From: Xanthomonas vesicatoria ATCC 35937
GTDB lineage: Bacteria; Pseudomonadota; Gammaproteobacteria; Xanthomonadales; Xanthomonadaceae
Direction of reading: 5' to 3'
Assembly: GCF_001908725.1 (NCBI RefSeq)
Contig: NZ_CP018726.1
Coordinates: 62,001-126,000, forward strand
Length of the DNA: 64,000 nucleotides
Part shown: positions 41,241 through 49,625 of the stretch, piece by piece
Numbering within the stretch: the stretch's first letter is position 1
Layout: the number at the start of each line of letters is the position of its first letter
Program-made: the position numbers and the translations under genes
Notes under the pieces: generated by a model
Databases searched by the model: none
What the model saw: the letters and a program-made list of their open reading frames with translations, nothing else
What the model was told of the DNA's origin: nothing

Positions 41241-41500
41241 AGGTCTCCGACCTTTCAACAGCGCCCGTTCTGGGCAAACGTCCCTGTTCATTCCAGTGCC
41301 CTTCCCACGGCGGGATTGCGTGTGCGCTTTTCATCGAGCGTAGAGGCAATCCAAGTCAATCGGGATCGTGGGCTTCGTCGCCCTAGTCGATTTTGTCAGC
41401 TGGTCTGACAGCTCCGTGAAGCTCAAATCACGACATCAATCCCGGTCGGGACGAACTCCCGACTCTGGGGCTTCGTCTTAGCCGGTTCATCGACAAGACG
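41241..41500 (+). promoter_or_regulatory. long structured leader
   Basis: Hairpins: 41241-41253 (AGGTC/GACCT), 41263-41275 (GCCC/GGGC), 41394-41410 (TGTCAG/CTGACA), 41445-41463 (GTCGGGA/TCCCGAC) and 41474-41500 (CGTCTT/AAGACG), the last touching the ribosome-binding site. The transcript from 41163 would begin with about 310 bases of this leader. No credible gene lies in it. Confidence 0.5.
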
Positions 41501-41508
41501 GAGACACC

Positions 41509-42282
41509 ATGAAAGATCGCAAGCACAAGCGCCAGAAGCGGCGTAACAGTCAGGGCAGCCACGATATACAGCCCCAGTTGTTCAGTATCACGGTGACGGA
41601 CTCGGATATCGAGGTAAGTCATCGCTACACTCGGGACGGAATGCTTGACCTTCTGATCAGCTCTCGCAAGAAGCAGGGCCGATTCTCCAAGGATGCATTT
41701 CGTATCAGGCGGCCTGGCAAGGATCGTAAGAAGACCTTGCAGTACAGGCTTCAAATGCGGACCCGCGAGACTGAGCGCGTCGTCGAGTATGTCTCCAAGC
41801 CTGCTTGTTCTCGCTACAGCGAGGCGCGCGTCAGGGGAAACGACACGGAATTTAGTCGCGAGGAGATCATCATCATCCACCAGAAAATGCTGACAGCCTT
41901 CCAAGAGGCCTTCCAGCAGAACTGGGCAACCAACAACGCCCGCTTGATTGAGTTGGTTGTTTGGATGACCGCAAGCCGACCGAACGACCCGTTCTCTTAC
42001 GAGACGTGTTGCTACGTCAGCAACGTCGATCCGGATATTGTCAGGGATGCAATCCTGAAACAGGTTCGGGCTCGGTACAAGCATGAGCGACTCCATTACG
42101 ACGTGTTCCGCCAGTCAGTATTGGCAGCGGAACGTGGCGATGCGGATGCGCTGATGTGGCTCTACAGCACGGACGAATCGGAGTTCTCCTTCCTGGGGCT
42201 CTGCAAGATGTTCGACTTCGAGCCGAAAGCTGGACGTTCCACGATTCGCGTGCCCTCAGGCATCGCGAGCCAGGTCGCATAA
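41509..42282 (+). CDS. hypothetical protein with phage-regulator-like C-terminus
   Basis: The 257-residue protein follows ACGGAGA. The first 20 residues are Lys/Arg-rich; a central region has several strands; the last 80 residues follow a pattern seen in some phage proteins: Gly-Asp-Ala-Asp-Ala-Leu-x-Trp-Leu-Tyr-Ser, then Phe-Ser-Phe-Leu-Gly-Leu-Cys-Lys-Met-Phe. That segment looks like a helix-turn-helix-type domain. It is the first gene of a cluster with a MoxR ATPase and a vWA protein, and could be its regulator; this is inference only. Confidence 0.5.
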   Translation: MKDRKHKRQKRRNSQGSHDIQPQLFSITVTDSDIEVSHRYTRDGMLDLLISSRKKQGRFSKDAFRIRRPGKDRKKTLQYRLQMRTRETERVVEYVSKPACSRYSEARVRGNDTEFSREEIIIIHQKMLTAFQEAFQQNWATNNARLIELVVWMTASRPNDPFSYETCCYVSNVDPDIVRDAILKQVRARYKHERLHYDVFRQSVLAAERGDADALMWLYSTDESEFSFLGLCKMFDFEPKAGRSTIRVPSGIASQVA

Positions 42283-42299
42283 CTACAACTAACCCTACT

Positions 42300-42349
42300 G
42301 GGGAGAATTCTCCCCGACGGGCGGACTCCCCTTTTCCACACTGGAGTCC
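42300..42349 (+). promoter_or_regulatory. bistable leader sequestering the Shine-Dalgarno
   Basis: GGGGAG (42300-42305) pairs with CTCCCC at 42310-42315 as a perfect 16-base palindrome, or with a second CTCCCC at 42326-42331. GGACTCC (42323-42329) pairs with GGAGTCC (42343-42349), which contains the ribosome-binding site of the ATG at 42353. The second option for GGGGAG would break the sequestering stem. Confidence 0.6.
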
Positions 42350-42352
42350 ACC

Positions 42353-43411
42353 ATGTACAACTCTAATCTCGAAGCTATCACTATCCCCGCGAACGACCCG
42401 TTCGCCGATACCAACGCATTGGCAGCCTCACCCCTGGACTACAGGGTCGCGGTCAGCAAAATGCAGGCAATCGGTCTGACCATCGGCGACGCTGACACAA
42501 TTGTCGGAGTGGGTACGAAGAACCACACGTACCTATCGGCATTGAACCCCTACTTTCACTTCGACAACATCGAGTTCGACCGCCTGTTCTCTATGGCTTT
42601 GGCTCGTGAGTGGTCGCGTGATGACGCGGAGCCGCGTCGAGGGTTGCTGGTCAGCGGGGATAGCGGCACCGGTAAGACCACACACATTCGCCAACGGCTT
42701 GCCATCCAAGGCATACCGTGCATCGAGGTTACGATGCGGGCGGATATGGAGCCTACCGACCTGCTGTACACGCGTTCTATTGTTGGTGGTGACACCATCA
42801 TCGAATACGGTGCCGGTGCTCTGGCTGCTAAGCACGGAATCCCATTGGTCATCAACGAGATCGACGCGGCCAAGCCCAGCACATTGCTGGGTTTGAACGA
42901 GTTCTTCGATACCGGCACGGTGGTCATTACGGAAACCGGCGAAGTCATCCACGCCAAGCGCGGATTCCAAGTCCACGCTACCTGCAACTCTAAGTTCCTG
43001 GACGATCCCACGGATGCCTTCGCGGGTACCCGCGGCCAGAACGCCAGCGTGCTGCGTCGCTTCTTCAGCATGGTGTACGACTCCCCAACGGCGGACCAGG
43101 AGGCTGATTTCATCCAGTCCCTGTATCCGGATCTCGATGCCGGCGTCGTCAAGAAGAAGGCCACGTTTGTCGTGGCACTGCGCGATGCGGGCAAGACGCC
43201 CACCAAGATCGGCAATCAGAACGTTCAGCTGTCTCGTACTTTCTGTCGCTCGATGGTGATCGACTGGCTGTACCTGGAATCGACCTTCGGCTACATGCTG
43301 AACCGTGGCGTTTCACCCGGGCTGTACGCCCTAGGCCCGGTCCTGACCAACTTGATGCCAGATCATGAAAAGGAAGCCGTAAAGGCCCTCTACGAAACGA
43401 TCCTCGTATAA
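42353..43411 (+). CDS. CobS/MoxR-type AAA ATPase
   Basis: The 352-residue protein has P-loop Gly-Asp-Ser-Gly-Thr-Gly-Lys-Thr (102-109), a Walker B-like Leu-Val-Ile-Asn-Glu-Ile-Asp (about 162-168) and a Val-His-Ala-Thr-Cys-Asn-Ser sensor segment (about 204-210), the pattern of CobS/MoxR/CbbQ chaperone ATPases. Such ATPases act with vWA proteins to insert metals or remodel substrates. A vWA protein with a zincin motif lies two genes on, and SXT/R391 and IncA/C elements have the same gene pair. The physiological target on these elements is not known. Confidence 0.8.
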   Translation: MYNSNLEAITIPANDPFADTNALAASPLDYRVAVSKMQAIGLTIGDADTIVGVGTKNHTYLSALNPYFHFDNIEFDRLFSMALAREWSRDDAEPRRGLLVSGDSGTGKTTHIRQRLAIQGIPCIEVTMRADMEPTDLLYTRSIVGGDTIIEYGAGALAAKHGIPLVINEIDAAKPSTLLGLNEFFDTGTVVITETGEVIHAKRGFQVHATCNSKFLDDPTDAFAGTRGQNASVLRRFFSMVYDSPTADQEADFIQSLYPDLDAGVVKKKATFVVALRDAGKTPTKIGNQNVQLSRTFCRSMVIDWLYLESTFGYMLNRGVSPGLYALGPVLTNLMPDHEKEAVKALYETILV

Positions 43412-43421
43412 GGGGTAGCAC

Positions 43422-44087
43422 ATGGCCCCGATCATCCTCCGCAAGCGGGAGGCCGACGGCACATTCAAAAGTGTCGAGGTCTCCAAAAATAATGTCGGTA
43501 TTACCATCACAACTACCAAGCCCGGAAAGAGGCCCAAGACGGACGTCGAGGGTTTCGGTGCACTAAAAGTCCCCGAGCAGGACCGGATCAACGAGATCGT
43601 TGGCTCGTACCTTGCTCAGGGATACTTCTCGGAAATGCTCGATGCAGCCCAGGAACCGCTTGATTTTTACACAGCCCAGTTCCTCGACATGGACGCAGTC
43701 CACGCCTTCCTTATCGATGTCCGCCAGTCGGGCGTGGTAGTGAAGGACGTGCCGGGGCCTTCAGGCCTCGACCTTGAGTTCGACGGATTTATTGCAGCCG
43801 TCAAGAACAACTTCAAGGGCGTCCAAGTCACCACGTATGTGCCACAGCGGCAAAGGCACCAGGCTGTCCCGGTGTTTTTCGCGATGTCTGCATGCGCTGT
43901 TGATGTAGCTGCTACCGACGCTGACGCCAATGCCTTCGATGTCAAGGAAGCTTTCCGCCTTGTACATCGAACTGGAAAGGTGCCGGTGGAAGCCATTTCC
44001 CTGCTGTGCCACCTCGATTTGATTGCGAAGCCACTTCCTCCGCCAGCGCCAAGGGCAGGGAGGGTTGCGTTCTCAATGTCGCTCTGA
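43422..44087 (+). CDS. hypothetical protein between ATPase and DUF3150-like gene
   Basis: The 221-residue product starts 10 bases after the ATPase stop with an AGGGG site. The protein mixes strands (first 45 residues) and helices, is soluble, and ends in a Pro-rich tail. No family is recognised. Because it is enclosed in a conserved CobS-DUF3150-vWA arrangement, it is likely part of the same complex. Confidence 0.55.
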   Translation: MAPIILRKREADGTFKSVEVSKNNVGITITTTKPGKRPKTDVEGFGALKVPEQDRINEIVGSYLAQGYFSEMLDAAQEPLDFYTAQFLDMDAVHAFLIDVRQSGVVVKDVPGPSGLDLEFDGFIAAVKNNFKGVQVTTYVPQRQRHQAVPVFFAMSACAVDVAATDADANAFDVKEAFRLVHRTGKVPVEAISLLCHLDLIAKPLPPPAPRAGRVAFSMSL

Positions 44088-44095
44088 CCACCAAC

Positions 44096-44155
44096 AGACC
44101 CCTCTCCGAGGGGTCTTTCTCCTGCCTCCGCCGGCGACAGCAGAAAGACCCTTTT
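44096..44155 (+). promoter_or_regulatory. competing terminator-like hairpins
   Basis: AGACCCCTC (44096-44104) pairs with GAGGGGTCT (44108-44116) as a 9-bp hairpin followed by TTTCTCC. The overlapping GGGTCTTT (44111-44118) instead pairs with AAAGACCC (44144-44151), helped by CTGC/GCAG inside, and is followed by TTTT. The two exclude each other. Confidence 0.55.
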
Positions 44156-44209
44156 GAGCCCCTGGCTCTTACGTCCACAGGCCACGTTAGCCTGCTCAAC
44201 TACCCGACC

Positions 44210-44305
44210 GGGACAGTAATGTCCCCTGGGGACTTTATCTGTTCAGTCGGGACCAACATCCCGCCTGCGCATCGGGATGTCATCTCTCTTGTGGGTCGCG
44301 CACCC
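44210..44305 (+). promoter_or_regulatory. leader with GUAA-tetraloop hairpin and alternative stems
   Basis: GGGACA/TGTCCC (44210-44215 with 44220-44225) encloses a GNRA-type GTAA loop. ACATCCCG (44256-44263) can pair with CGGGATGT at 44273-44280 (8 bp), while part of it can pair with CGGGA at 44248-44252. GGGT/ACCC (44293-44305) follows, just before the ribosome-binding site. Confidence 0.5.
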
Positions 44306-44316
44306 GGAAGATTCCC

Positions 44317-45384
44317 ATGACCATCTCAATCAAAGACTCGCCCATCAGTAAGCTCGTGATGTTTTCACCCCAGGTTTCGATCTGGTCGGGAACCCTCAAG
44401 ATCGACCGCGATCTGGACTACAAGGACATTGCATCCACCCTTCCGCCGCAGCAGTTCGCATCGGATGGCCGTAAGAACCTGGTGGACCAAAAGTACCTGG
44501 CAGGACCGCGGAAACTGCGTAAGCGCCTTGAGCGCTTGCTGAAGACCGAGGGTTTTTCACTGATCGGTGACTGCGTGGCAGTGAATGAGGATCGTGCTGT
44601 AACGGTACTCAACGAACTGCCGAAGCTGGAAGCAGAGTTCATTGCTGAGGTCGATTCATTCATCGCTTTCTTGCAGTCCGCTTATATGGAGCAGGTCGAT
44701 AAAGCGCCTGTCGAATGGAAGGAACTCCTTATGAAGGGGCGCCTTACCGCCGATGAAGTGCGTAAGCGCTTTGCCTTCAAGGTGGGCGTCTTCAAAATCA
44801 CCGCCCCTGCTGAGAACGATGCAGATCCCATCAATGCGCACTTCGCCAACACCATCATGGTGAATGCGACGCCGCGGCTGATGGAAGACGTAGCGGCCGA
44901 GGCTCGGGACATCTTCTTCAATTCGTTCATGGTTCCGGTGGAGCCCAGCAACCCGAAAGGGAAGCGTCGGTTCAAGGATTCAGTCACTCAGGCGACCGTC
45001 AAGCAAGTCACCCGACTTGTGGAAAAGCTGAGTGACTACTCCTTCTTGGATGCTCGCGTGTATCCGACCGTCACTTCTCTGCGCGTCATCCTTTCCAGTC
45101 TTCCGTTCACCGGTCCGCTCAATGCACAGCAGACCAGCACCTGCTCTACGGTGCTGCGTCAGCTGATGGATCCGGAAACGACACTTGGAATTGGCGAGGC
45201 TTTCGCGGCCAACCCCAACGCACCCCAGCTTCCCACTACCCCCGCCCAACCGACCCTTTTTGCAGGATCGACCACGGCGCAGCCTGCAACGTATTCCGAC
45301 ATCCCCTCGGTAGAGCCAGCCGTCATGGTGGCCAACCAGAGTCTGTCGCAATCACGCCGCCAGCTGTTCTCGCAAAACATCTGA
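44317..45384 (+). CDS. DUF3150-like protein
   Basis: The 355-residue protein has a helical core with a Glu/Lys-rich coiled segment (about 60-130) and a Pro/Thr-rich C-terminal tail. Its length, charge pattern and place between a CobS-like ATPase and a vWA protein match the DUF3150 proteins of SXT-type and IncA/C elements. The family function is unknown. It ends 9 bases before the vWA gene and is probably co-translated. Confidence 0.6.
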   Translation: MTISIKDSPISKLVMFSPQVSIWSGTLKIDRDLDYKDIASTLPPQQFASDGRKNLVDQKYLAGPRKLRKRLERLLKTEGFSLIGDCVAVNEDRAVTVLNELPKLEAEFIAEVDSFIAFLQSAYMEQVDKAPVEWKELLMKGRLTADEVRKRFAFKVGVFKITAPAENDADPINAHFANTIMVNATPRLMEDVAAEARDIFFNSFMVPVEPSNPKGKRRFKDSVTQATVKQVTRLVEKLSDYSFLDARVYPTVTSLRVILSSLPFTGPLNAQQTSTCSTVLRQLMDPETTLGIGEAFAANPNAPQLPTTPAQPTLFAGSTTAQPATYSDIPSVEPAVMVANQSLSQSRRQLFSQNI

Positions 45385-45393
45385 GGTCACTAC

Positions 45394-47334
45394 ATGGACA
45401 AGAATCAATGCAGGACCATCCTTCGCACCGCCCTTACGGGCGGTGCGTTGGATCCCAAAAATGCAGTTCGCTCCGCAATGGCAACGCTGGGCGGCATGCC
45501 CATTGCACTGACGGGCCTGGCTTCGGCCACGGGATGCCAGGTGCATGTGGTTTACGGTGCAAGCGATTGCGGTTCCACTGACGGCAAGGTCATCAAACTG
45601 ATGAACCTGCCGATTCCGGACAACAAGAACGACATCGACACGCTTTTGCTGATGTCGTCGCTTGCATACGGGCTGGGGTACCACGAACTGGGGCATGTAT
45701 CAGAATCGGATTTCTCGGTTCTGGCGCATCTCAAGAGCGTGACCCCTTTGGTGGACTCGCTGTTTGGGATCATCGAAGACGTGCGCATGGAGAATGCGTT
45801 CATCGGAAAGTGGCCGAACACCCGAAAGTTCCTCGACAGTCTTACCCAATCGCTCTACCTGATGGATCGGTACACCCATGTGACGGCTGAAGCCACTCCC
45901 ATGGGCGCACTCACCGGCTACCTGCTGTACCGGCTCTACTGCGACTATCGCGGGGACGTGGGCACGAAGGAGCTGGCCTTGGAGGCTTATGCGACTTGTG
46001 AGTCGAAGTTTTCCAAGGGGTTCATGACGCGTCTGGATGCAATGCTCCCGCAGCTGGACCAGCTCTCCTGTACCGCCGATTCGCTGACCATGGCCAGGAA
46101 CATAGCCAAGTTCATCGAGAAGGCCAAGGAAGAGGTGGAGCAGCAGCGCCGGCCAAGCCAGCAACCCTCCGGGGCGGCTGACCAGATGGGACAGCAGGGG
46201 CAAGGCGATCACCTTCCGCAGGACGGACATGGTGCTTCTGAGGGCTCTGGCGATAGCCAGGACCAGCAGGATGCCCAGGACGACCAGCAGGGCGCCTCTG
46301 AAGGCTCTAGCAGTGACCAGGGTAAGAAGGGCGGCGCCAGTAAGGGCAAGAGCAACAGGCCTGACTTAGGGAACACGGGCAACGACGAAATCTGTCCCGG
46401 CGACGGGGCGGGTGGAGGCGATAACACGGTCTTGGCGGCACTCCAGTCCATTCTTGACCCTTCCAACACGGACAAGAGGGCCGGGGAACGATCAGATGCC
46501 ATCAAGGATGCGCTGGCACAGGTGGTCAATCAGGTGGCACCCCGCTCGCGGGGTGAACTCAAGATCGACAGCCCAGCCATGCACGTCAACGTTTCTAACG
46601 TCACCACCTCCATCAATACGAATGCCAATCCGGATTGCGACATGGGTGCGGCCTTGGCTGTAACCAGTCCACTTCGACGCTCGTTCCGGCGGAACATGGA
46701 AGCCATTTCTGCAGCTGAAGTGAGCATCCACCGGCGCGGACGTCGAATGTCGACCTCACACATCCATCGTGTAGCTGTCGGCGATAGCCGGGTGTTCAAA
46801 TCGGTCTCAGAAGAGATTGCACTGGACACCGCGGTCGTACTGGGCCTGGATGCATCCAGTTCGATGTCCGGAAGCAAGATCAAGCTAACGTGTGAGGCAG
46901 TCTATGCCTCGGCTGTGGCTCTGGAAGGAATTGAAGGCGTCACTTGTGGCGCGTTCACCTTCCCGCGCAACAACATCATCCTTCCATTCGGACGCAAGGC
47001 AAAGCATGTACCTGGTCATTTCCAGCTCCATGCATCTGGCGGCACGCCGATGGATGATGGTGTTTACCTGGGTATCCGGATGCTCCAAGCGCAGCGCAAG
47101 CCACGCAAGGTGATGATCCTGACTACCGACGGTGAACCCAATAGCGATCGCGTTGAATCCACCAAGGCAGCCGTTGAGTACGCCTTGAGCCTGGGTATCG
47201 AAGTTGCAGTGATGGGCACCTATGGTGCGCGTAACGTCTGCGGTTTCGAGAACTGGGTTGATCTGACCGACATATCGCAACTCCCCGAGGTTGTTACACA
47301 GTTGTTTGGCCGCAAGTTGATGCGAGCGGCTTGA
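45394..47334 (+). CDS. CobT-like protein with zincin motif and vWA domain
   Basis: The 646-residue protein has a His-Glu-Leu-Gly-His motif (97-101) followed 27 residues later by Glu-Asp-Val-Arg-Met-Glu (E128), the layout of a zinc metallopeptidase with Glu as third ligand. A long Gln/Asp/Gly/Ser-rich acidic stretch (about 245-340) follows. The C-terminal 200 residues are a von Willebrand A domain with a metal-site motif Asp-Ala-Ser-Ser-Ser (about 486-490) and a Thr-Thr-Asp-Gly-Glu-Pro segment. Together with the MoxR ATPase it resembles the CobS/CobT chelatase pair, but the zincin motif suggests peptidase or repurposed activity. Confidence 0.8.
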   Translation: MDKNQCRTILRTALTGGALDPKNAVRSAMATLGGMPIALTGLASATGCQVHVVYGASDCGSTDGKVIKLMNLPIPDNKNDIDTLLLMSSLAYGLGYHELGHVSESDFSVLAHLKSVTPLVDSLFGIIEDVRMENAFIGKWPNTRKFLDSLTQSLYLMDRYTHVTAEATPMGALTGYLLYRLYCDYRGDVGTKELALEAYATCESKFSKGFMTRLDAMLPQLDQLSCTADSLTMARNIAKFIEKAKEEVEQQRRPSQQPSGAADQMGQQGQGDHLPQDGHGASEGSGDSQDQQDAQDDQQGASEGSSSDQGKKGGASKGKSNRPDLGNTGNDEICPGDGAGGGDNTVLAALQSILDPSNTDKRAGERSDAIKDALAQVVNQVAPRSRGELKIDSPAMHVNVSNVTTSINTNANPDCDMGAALAVTSPLRRSFRRNMEAISAAEVSIHRRGRRMSTSHIHRVAVGDSRVFKSVSEEIALDTAVVLGLDASSSMSGSKIKLTCEAVYASAVALEGIEGVTCGAFTFPRNNIILPFGRKAKHVPGHFQLHASGGTPMDDGVYLGIRMLQAQRKPRKVMILTTDGEPNSDRVESTKAAVEYALSLGIEVAVMGTYGARNVCGFENWVDLTDISQLPEVVTQLFGRKLMRAA

Positions 47335-47344
47335 CACAGGACAT

Positions 47345-47570
47345 CCCCAACCGGCCATCAGGCTGGTTGGGGAGACTCCTGGCCTGGAGAGTTCATGGGC
47401 AAGCCCCTAGCTTGCCGATGCACTTTCTGAGGCTCGCCTCACGAACGGGAATCGGCCCGCCAATACCGAATCAATCACACCTTTAGAACCACCTCAATAC
47501 GCCCGAACCGGGCACTTCAAAACGCCTCAGAACACGCCATGCAACAGCGGCGTGCTGATCGCAATTGCCA
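47345..47570 (+). promoter_or_regulatory. leader with a series of hairpins
   Basis: The first stem (47345-47356 with 47361-47372) has 12 pairs and may end the vWA transcript. It is followed by 47398-47416 (GGCAAGC/GCTTGCC), a GAGGC/GCCTC pair near 47430, GCCCG/CGGGC near 47505-47520 and CACGCC/GGCGTG near 47533-47555, before the ATG at 47600. Confidence 0.45.
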
Positions 47571-47599
47571 AGCAAAAACCGCGTACCTAAGGAGCCGAC

Positions 47600-48739
47600 A
47601 TGAACCGCATTCGCACCGCAGAAGAAGAACAGGAATACCGGCGTAAGCAACAACACGAAACCAGACTGCTCAACGAAACACTGAAGGGCCGCTGGGACCA
47701 GGTGCTGCCGGGCCTCATTCCTGGCCTGGATCTGGCCGTGGAGAGAGGACACCAGCACCACATCACTTGCCCGTTTCACGGCGGTGTCAACGATTTCCGT
47801 ATTTTTCAGGATTTCGCTGACACTGGCGGCGCCATTTGCTCTTGTGGCAAATGGACTGACGGATGGGCATTGTTGATGCACGCCCGCCGGTGCACCTTCT
47901 TCGAAGCCAAGAAGATGCTGGTGGAGGCGCTTGGTGGTCGCTTCGACGCGTCGAACCTTCCGGTCCGATACGTGAAGGCCAAGGATCCTGACGAAGTTGC
48001 GCGGAAGGATGCTTTCAACAAGAAGATCGTTCAGCAGATCTGGGGCGATGCATTACCCCTGACCGATGACCGTTCTGCACCCGTTCGGCGCTGGTTCTAC
48101 AACCGGCAGCTGCACGAAGTGCGTGGGCCGCTTAATGTGCTTCGCTGTCATCCTGCCCTGGAATATTTCACCGAACGCAATGTGACGCATACAGGGCCGG
48201 CCATGGTGGCGATGATGACGGACATCAACGGACGTACCTGTGGCTTGCACCGCACATGGATCACCAATGATGGGCGGAAGGCGAACGTCGAATCTGTACG
48301 TCGGCTTACATCCTCCATCTCTACCCACCCCATCGAAGGCAGTGCCGTCAAGTTCGACACCGAGCCTCATCCCGTTTTGATGATCGGGGAGGGCATCGAG
48401 TCGTCCTTGGCTGCCCGCGCCATTGCTGGTTACCCTACCTGGTCCGCGCTCAACCAGAACCAGATGACGAAAGTAGAGGTTCCCGACTACGTGCAGGCCG
48501 TAATTGTGTGGGCTGATCGAGACCACAACGGAGTCGGCCAAACCGCAGCGGCCGAACTTGTTGCCCGCCTCCGAAAAGCAGGCAAGAAGGCTGTCTGCGT
48601 CATACCGCCGTTCGCTCCCGCCCCTGGCGAGAAGACGGTTGACTGGAACGACGTCCTCCGGTCCCTCGGACTTGAGGAAGCTCGCAAGCTTCCGATCGTG
48701 CTACAGGTTCTCGAACCATTGCGCGCTTCACTAAACTAA
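47600..48739 (+). CDS. TOPRIM-domain primase-like protein
   Basis: The 379-residue protein follows AAGGAGCC. A zinc-ribbon-like Cys-Pro-Phe-His (57-60) and Cys-Ser-Cys (80-82) lie near the N-terminus, and a TOPRIM domain follows with Ile-Gly-Glu-Gly-Ile-Glu-Ser (about 260-266) and Trp-Ala-Asp-Arg-Asp (about 302-306). This layout is that of the phage/plasmid primases with a Zn finger and a TOPRIM domain but no helicase. It would supply primers for element replication or for complementary strand synthesis after conjugation. Confidence 0.8.
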   Translation: MNRIRTAEEEQEYRRKQQHETRLLNETLKGRWDQVLPGLIPGLDLAVERGHQHHITCPFHGGVNDFRIFQDFADTGGAICSCGKWTDGWALLMHARRCTFFEAKKMLVEALGGRFDASNLPVRYVKAKDPDEVARKDAFNKKIVQQIWGDALPLTDDRSAPVRRWFYNRQLHEVRGPLNVLRCHPALEYFTERNVTHTGPAMVAMMTDINGRTCGLHRTWITNDGRKANVESVRRLTSSISTHPIEGSAVKFDTEPHPVLMIGEGIESSLAARAIAGYPTWSALNQNQMTKVEVPDYVQAVIVWADRDHNGVGQTAAAELVARLRKAGKKAVCVIPPFAPAPGEKTVDWNDVLRSLGLEEARKLPIVLQVLEPLRASLN

Positions 48740-48755
48740 TCCATCCAACCCCATC

Positions 48756-48781
48756 ACCCCGGCGCTTTGACAGGCCGGGGT
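48756..48781 (+). terminator. hairpin terminator candidate
   Basis: ACCCCGGC (48756-48763) pairs perfectly with GCCGGGGT (48774-48781). The downstream T-run is weak. Confidence 0.55.
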
Positions 48782-48787
48782 TCTACT

Positions 48788-49573
48788 ATGGTTCCTATGT
48801 CACTCACTCCTCAGCAGAATTTGCTGCTCCTTGCTCTATTTGTAGCCATCCCCCTGATCGATTGGCTCTGGCGTGTCACGTGTCCGCTGATGGAATGGCT
48901 TTGGCGGGTTGCGTTCGACAAACGGGTACGCATGCGGTGGCCTTCCGATCAACAGATGATGGTCGTTGCTCTCTATGTTTTTTTGCTGTCGTGCGCACTA
49001 CTAGTCACGCTAGGTGCTATCTCAGTTGCCAATCGCCTTAATCTGATCTACTCCTACTACCAATTACGATTGAATTTGTATCTGGTAACAGGTGCGCTGA
49101 CAAGCAGCGTTCTTGGTGTCCTAGCAGCCATCCTTTGCCGGTACTTCACCCACGCGAAGCCGCGCCCCATGCATGCCAGCAATCATCATCACGCCAAGCA
49201 GCGATGGTATGCCTATCAGCTTGAGCATGTTGGACGCGATCAATATGCACTGCATTTCAACAAGGCCAATCGAATCCACATGCGGAGCAAGTGCGACGTT
49301 AGCCTCAAGGTTTACCCTTACATAGCCCTGACGGCAATTCTTGATCTGCTTGGCCCAGGTAAGACGCTGTTTCTGACAACGCCGAACGCCGATCTATACT
49401 GGGCAGTGAAGCGACAGCGGTCGACGTTGGAATCCGCTCATCCTCAGATTAGGGTCAAACCCTACGCCACGCCGCTGAACTGCATCATCGGTGCTTACGG
49501 AAGCTGGACATACAAGTGGGGCATTCCTCTAGGGAAAGCCGTCATTAGCCGCGGTTACACCATCAACACCTAA
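48788..49573 (+). CDS. hypothetical membrane protein
   Basis: The start is placed at ATG 48788, right after the hairpin; a further ATG at 48797 is an alternative. The protein has hydrophobic segments at about residues 8-28, 55-80 and 95-115, then a soluble C-terminal domain of about 140 residues with a His-rich loop (His-His-His near residue 134). The C-terminal part may be cytoplasmic. No family is recognised. It closes the plus-strand cluster. Confidence 0.55.
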   Translation: MVPMSLTPQQNLLLLALFVAIPLIDWLWRVTCPLMEWLWRVAFDKRVRMRWPSDQQMMVVALYVFLLSCALLVTLGAISVANRLNLIYSYYQLRLNLYLVTGALTSSVLGVLAAILCRYFTHAKPRPMHASNHHHAKQRWYAYQLEHVGRDQYALHFNKANRIHMRSKCDVSLKVYPYIALTAILDLLGPGKTLFLTTPNADLYWAVKRQRSTLESAHPQIRVKPYATPLNCIIGAYGSWTYKWGIPLGKAVISRGYTINT

Positions 49574-49576
49574 AAG

Positions 49577-49607
49577 AAAAACCCCGGCCATCTGCCGGGG
49601 TTTTTTT
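49577..49607. terminator. strong bidirectional terminator
   Basis: A 12-bp stem (49577-49588 with 49594-49605) with CATCT loop has A-runs on the left and seven T on the right. It serves the membrane gene and the converging DsbD-like gene. Confidence 0.95.
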
Positions 49608-49625
49608 GTGCCTGTTGATTCTGAG

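Noticed and set aside
41103..41408. Plus-strand frame of 101 codons in the 41.1-41.4 kb region
   Set aside because: Starts before the terminator, spans a strong promoter and operator, and has no ribosome-binding site.
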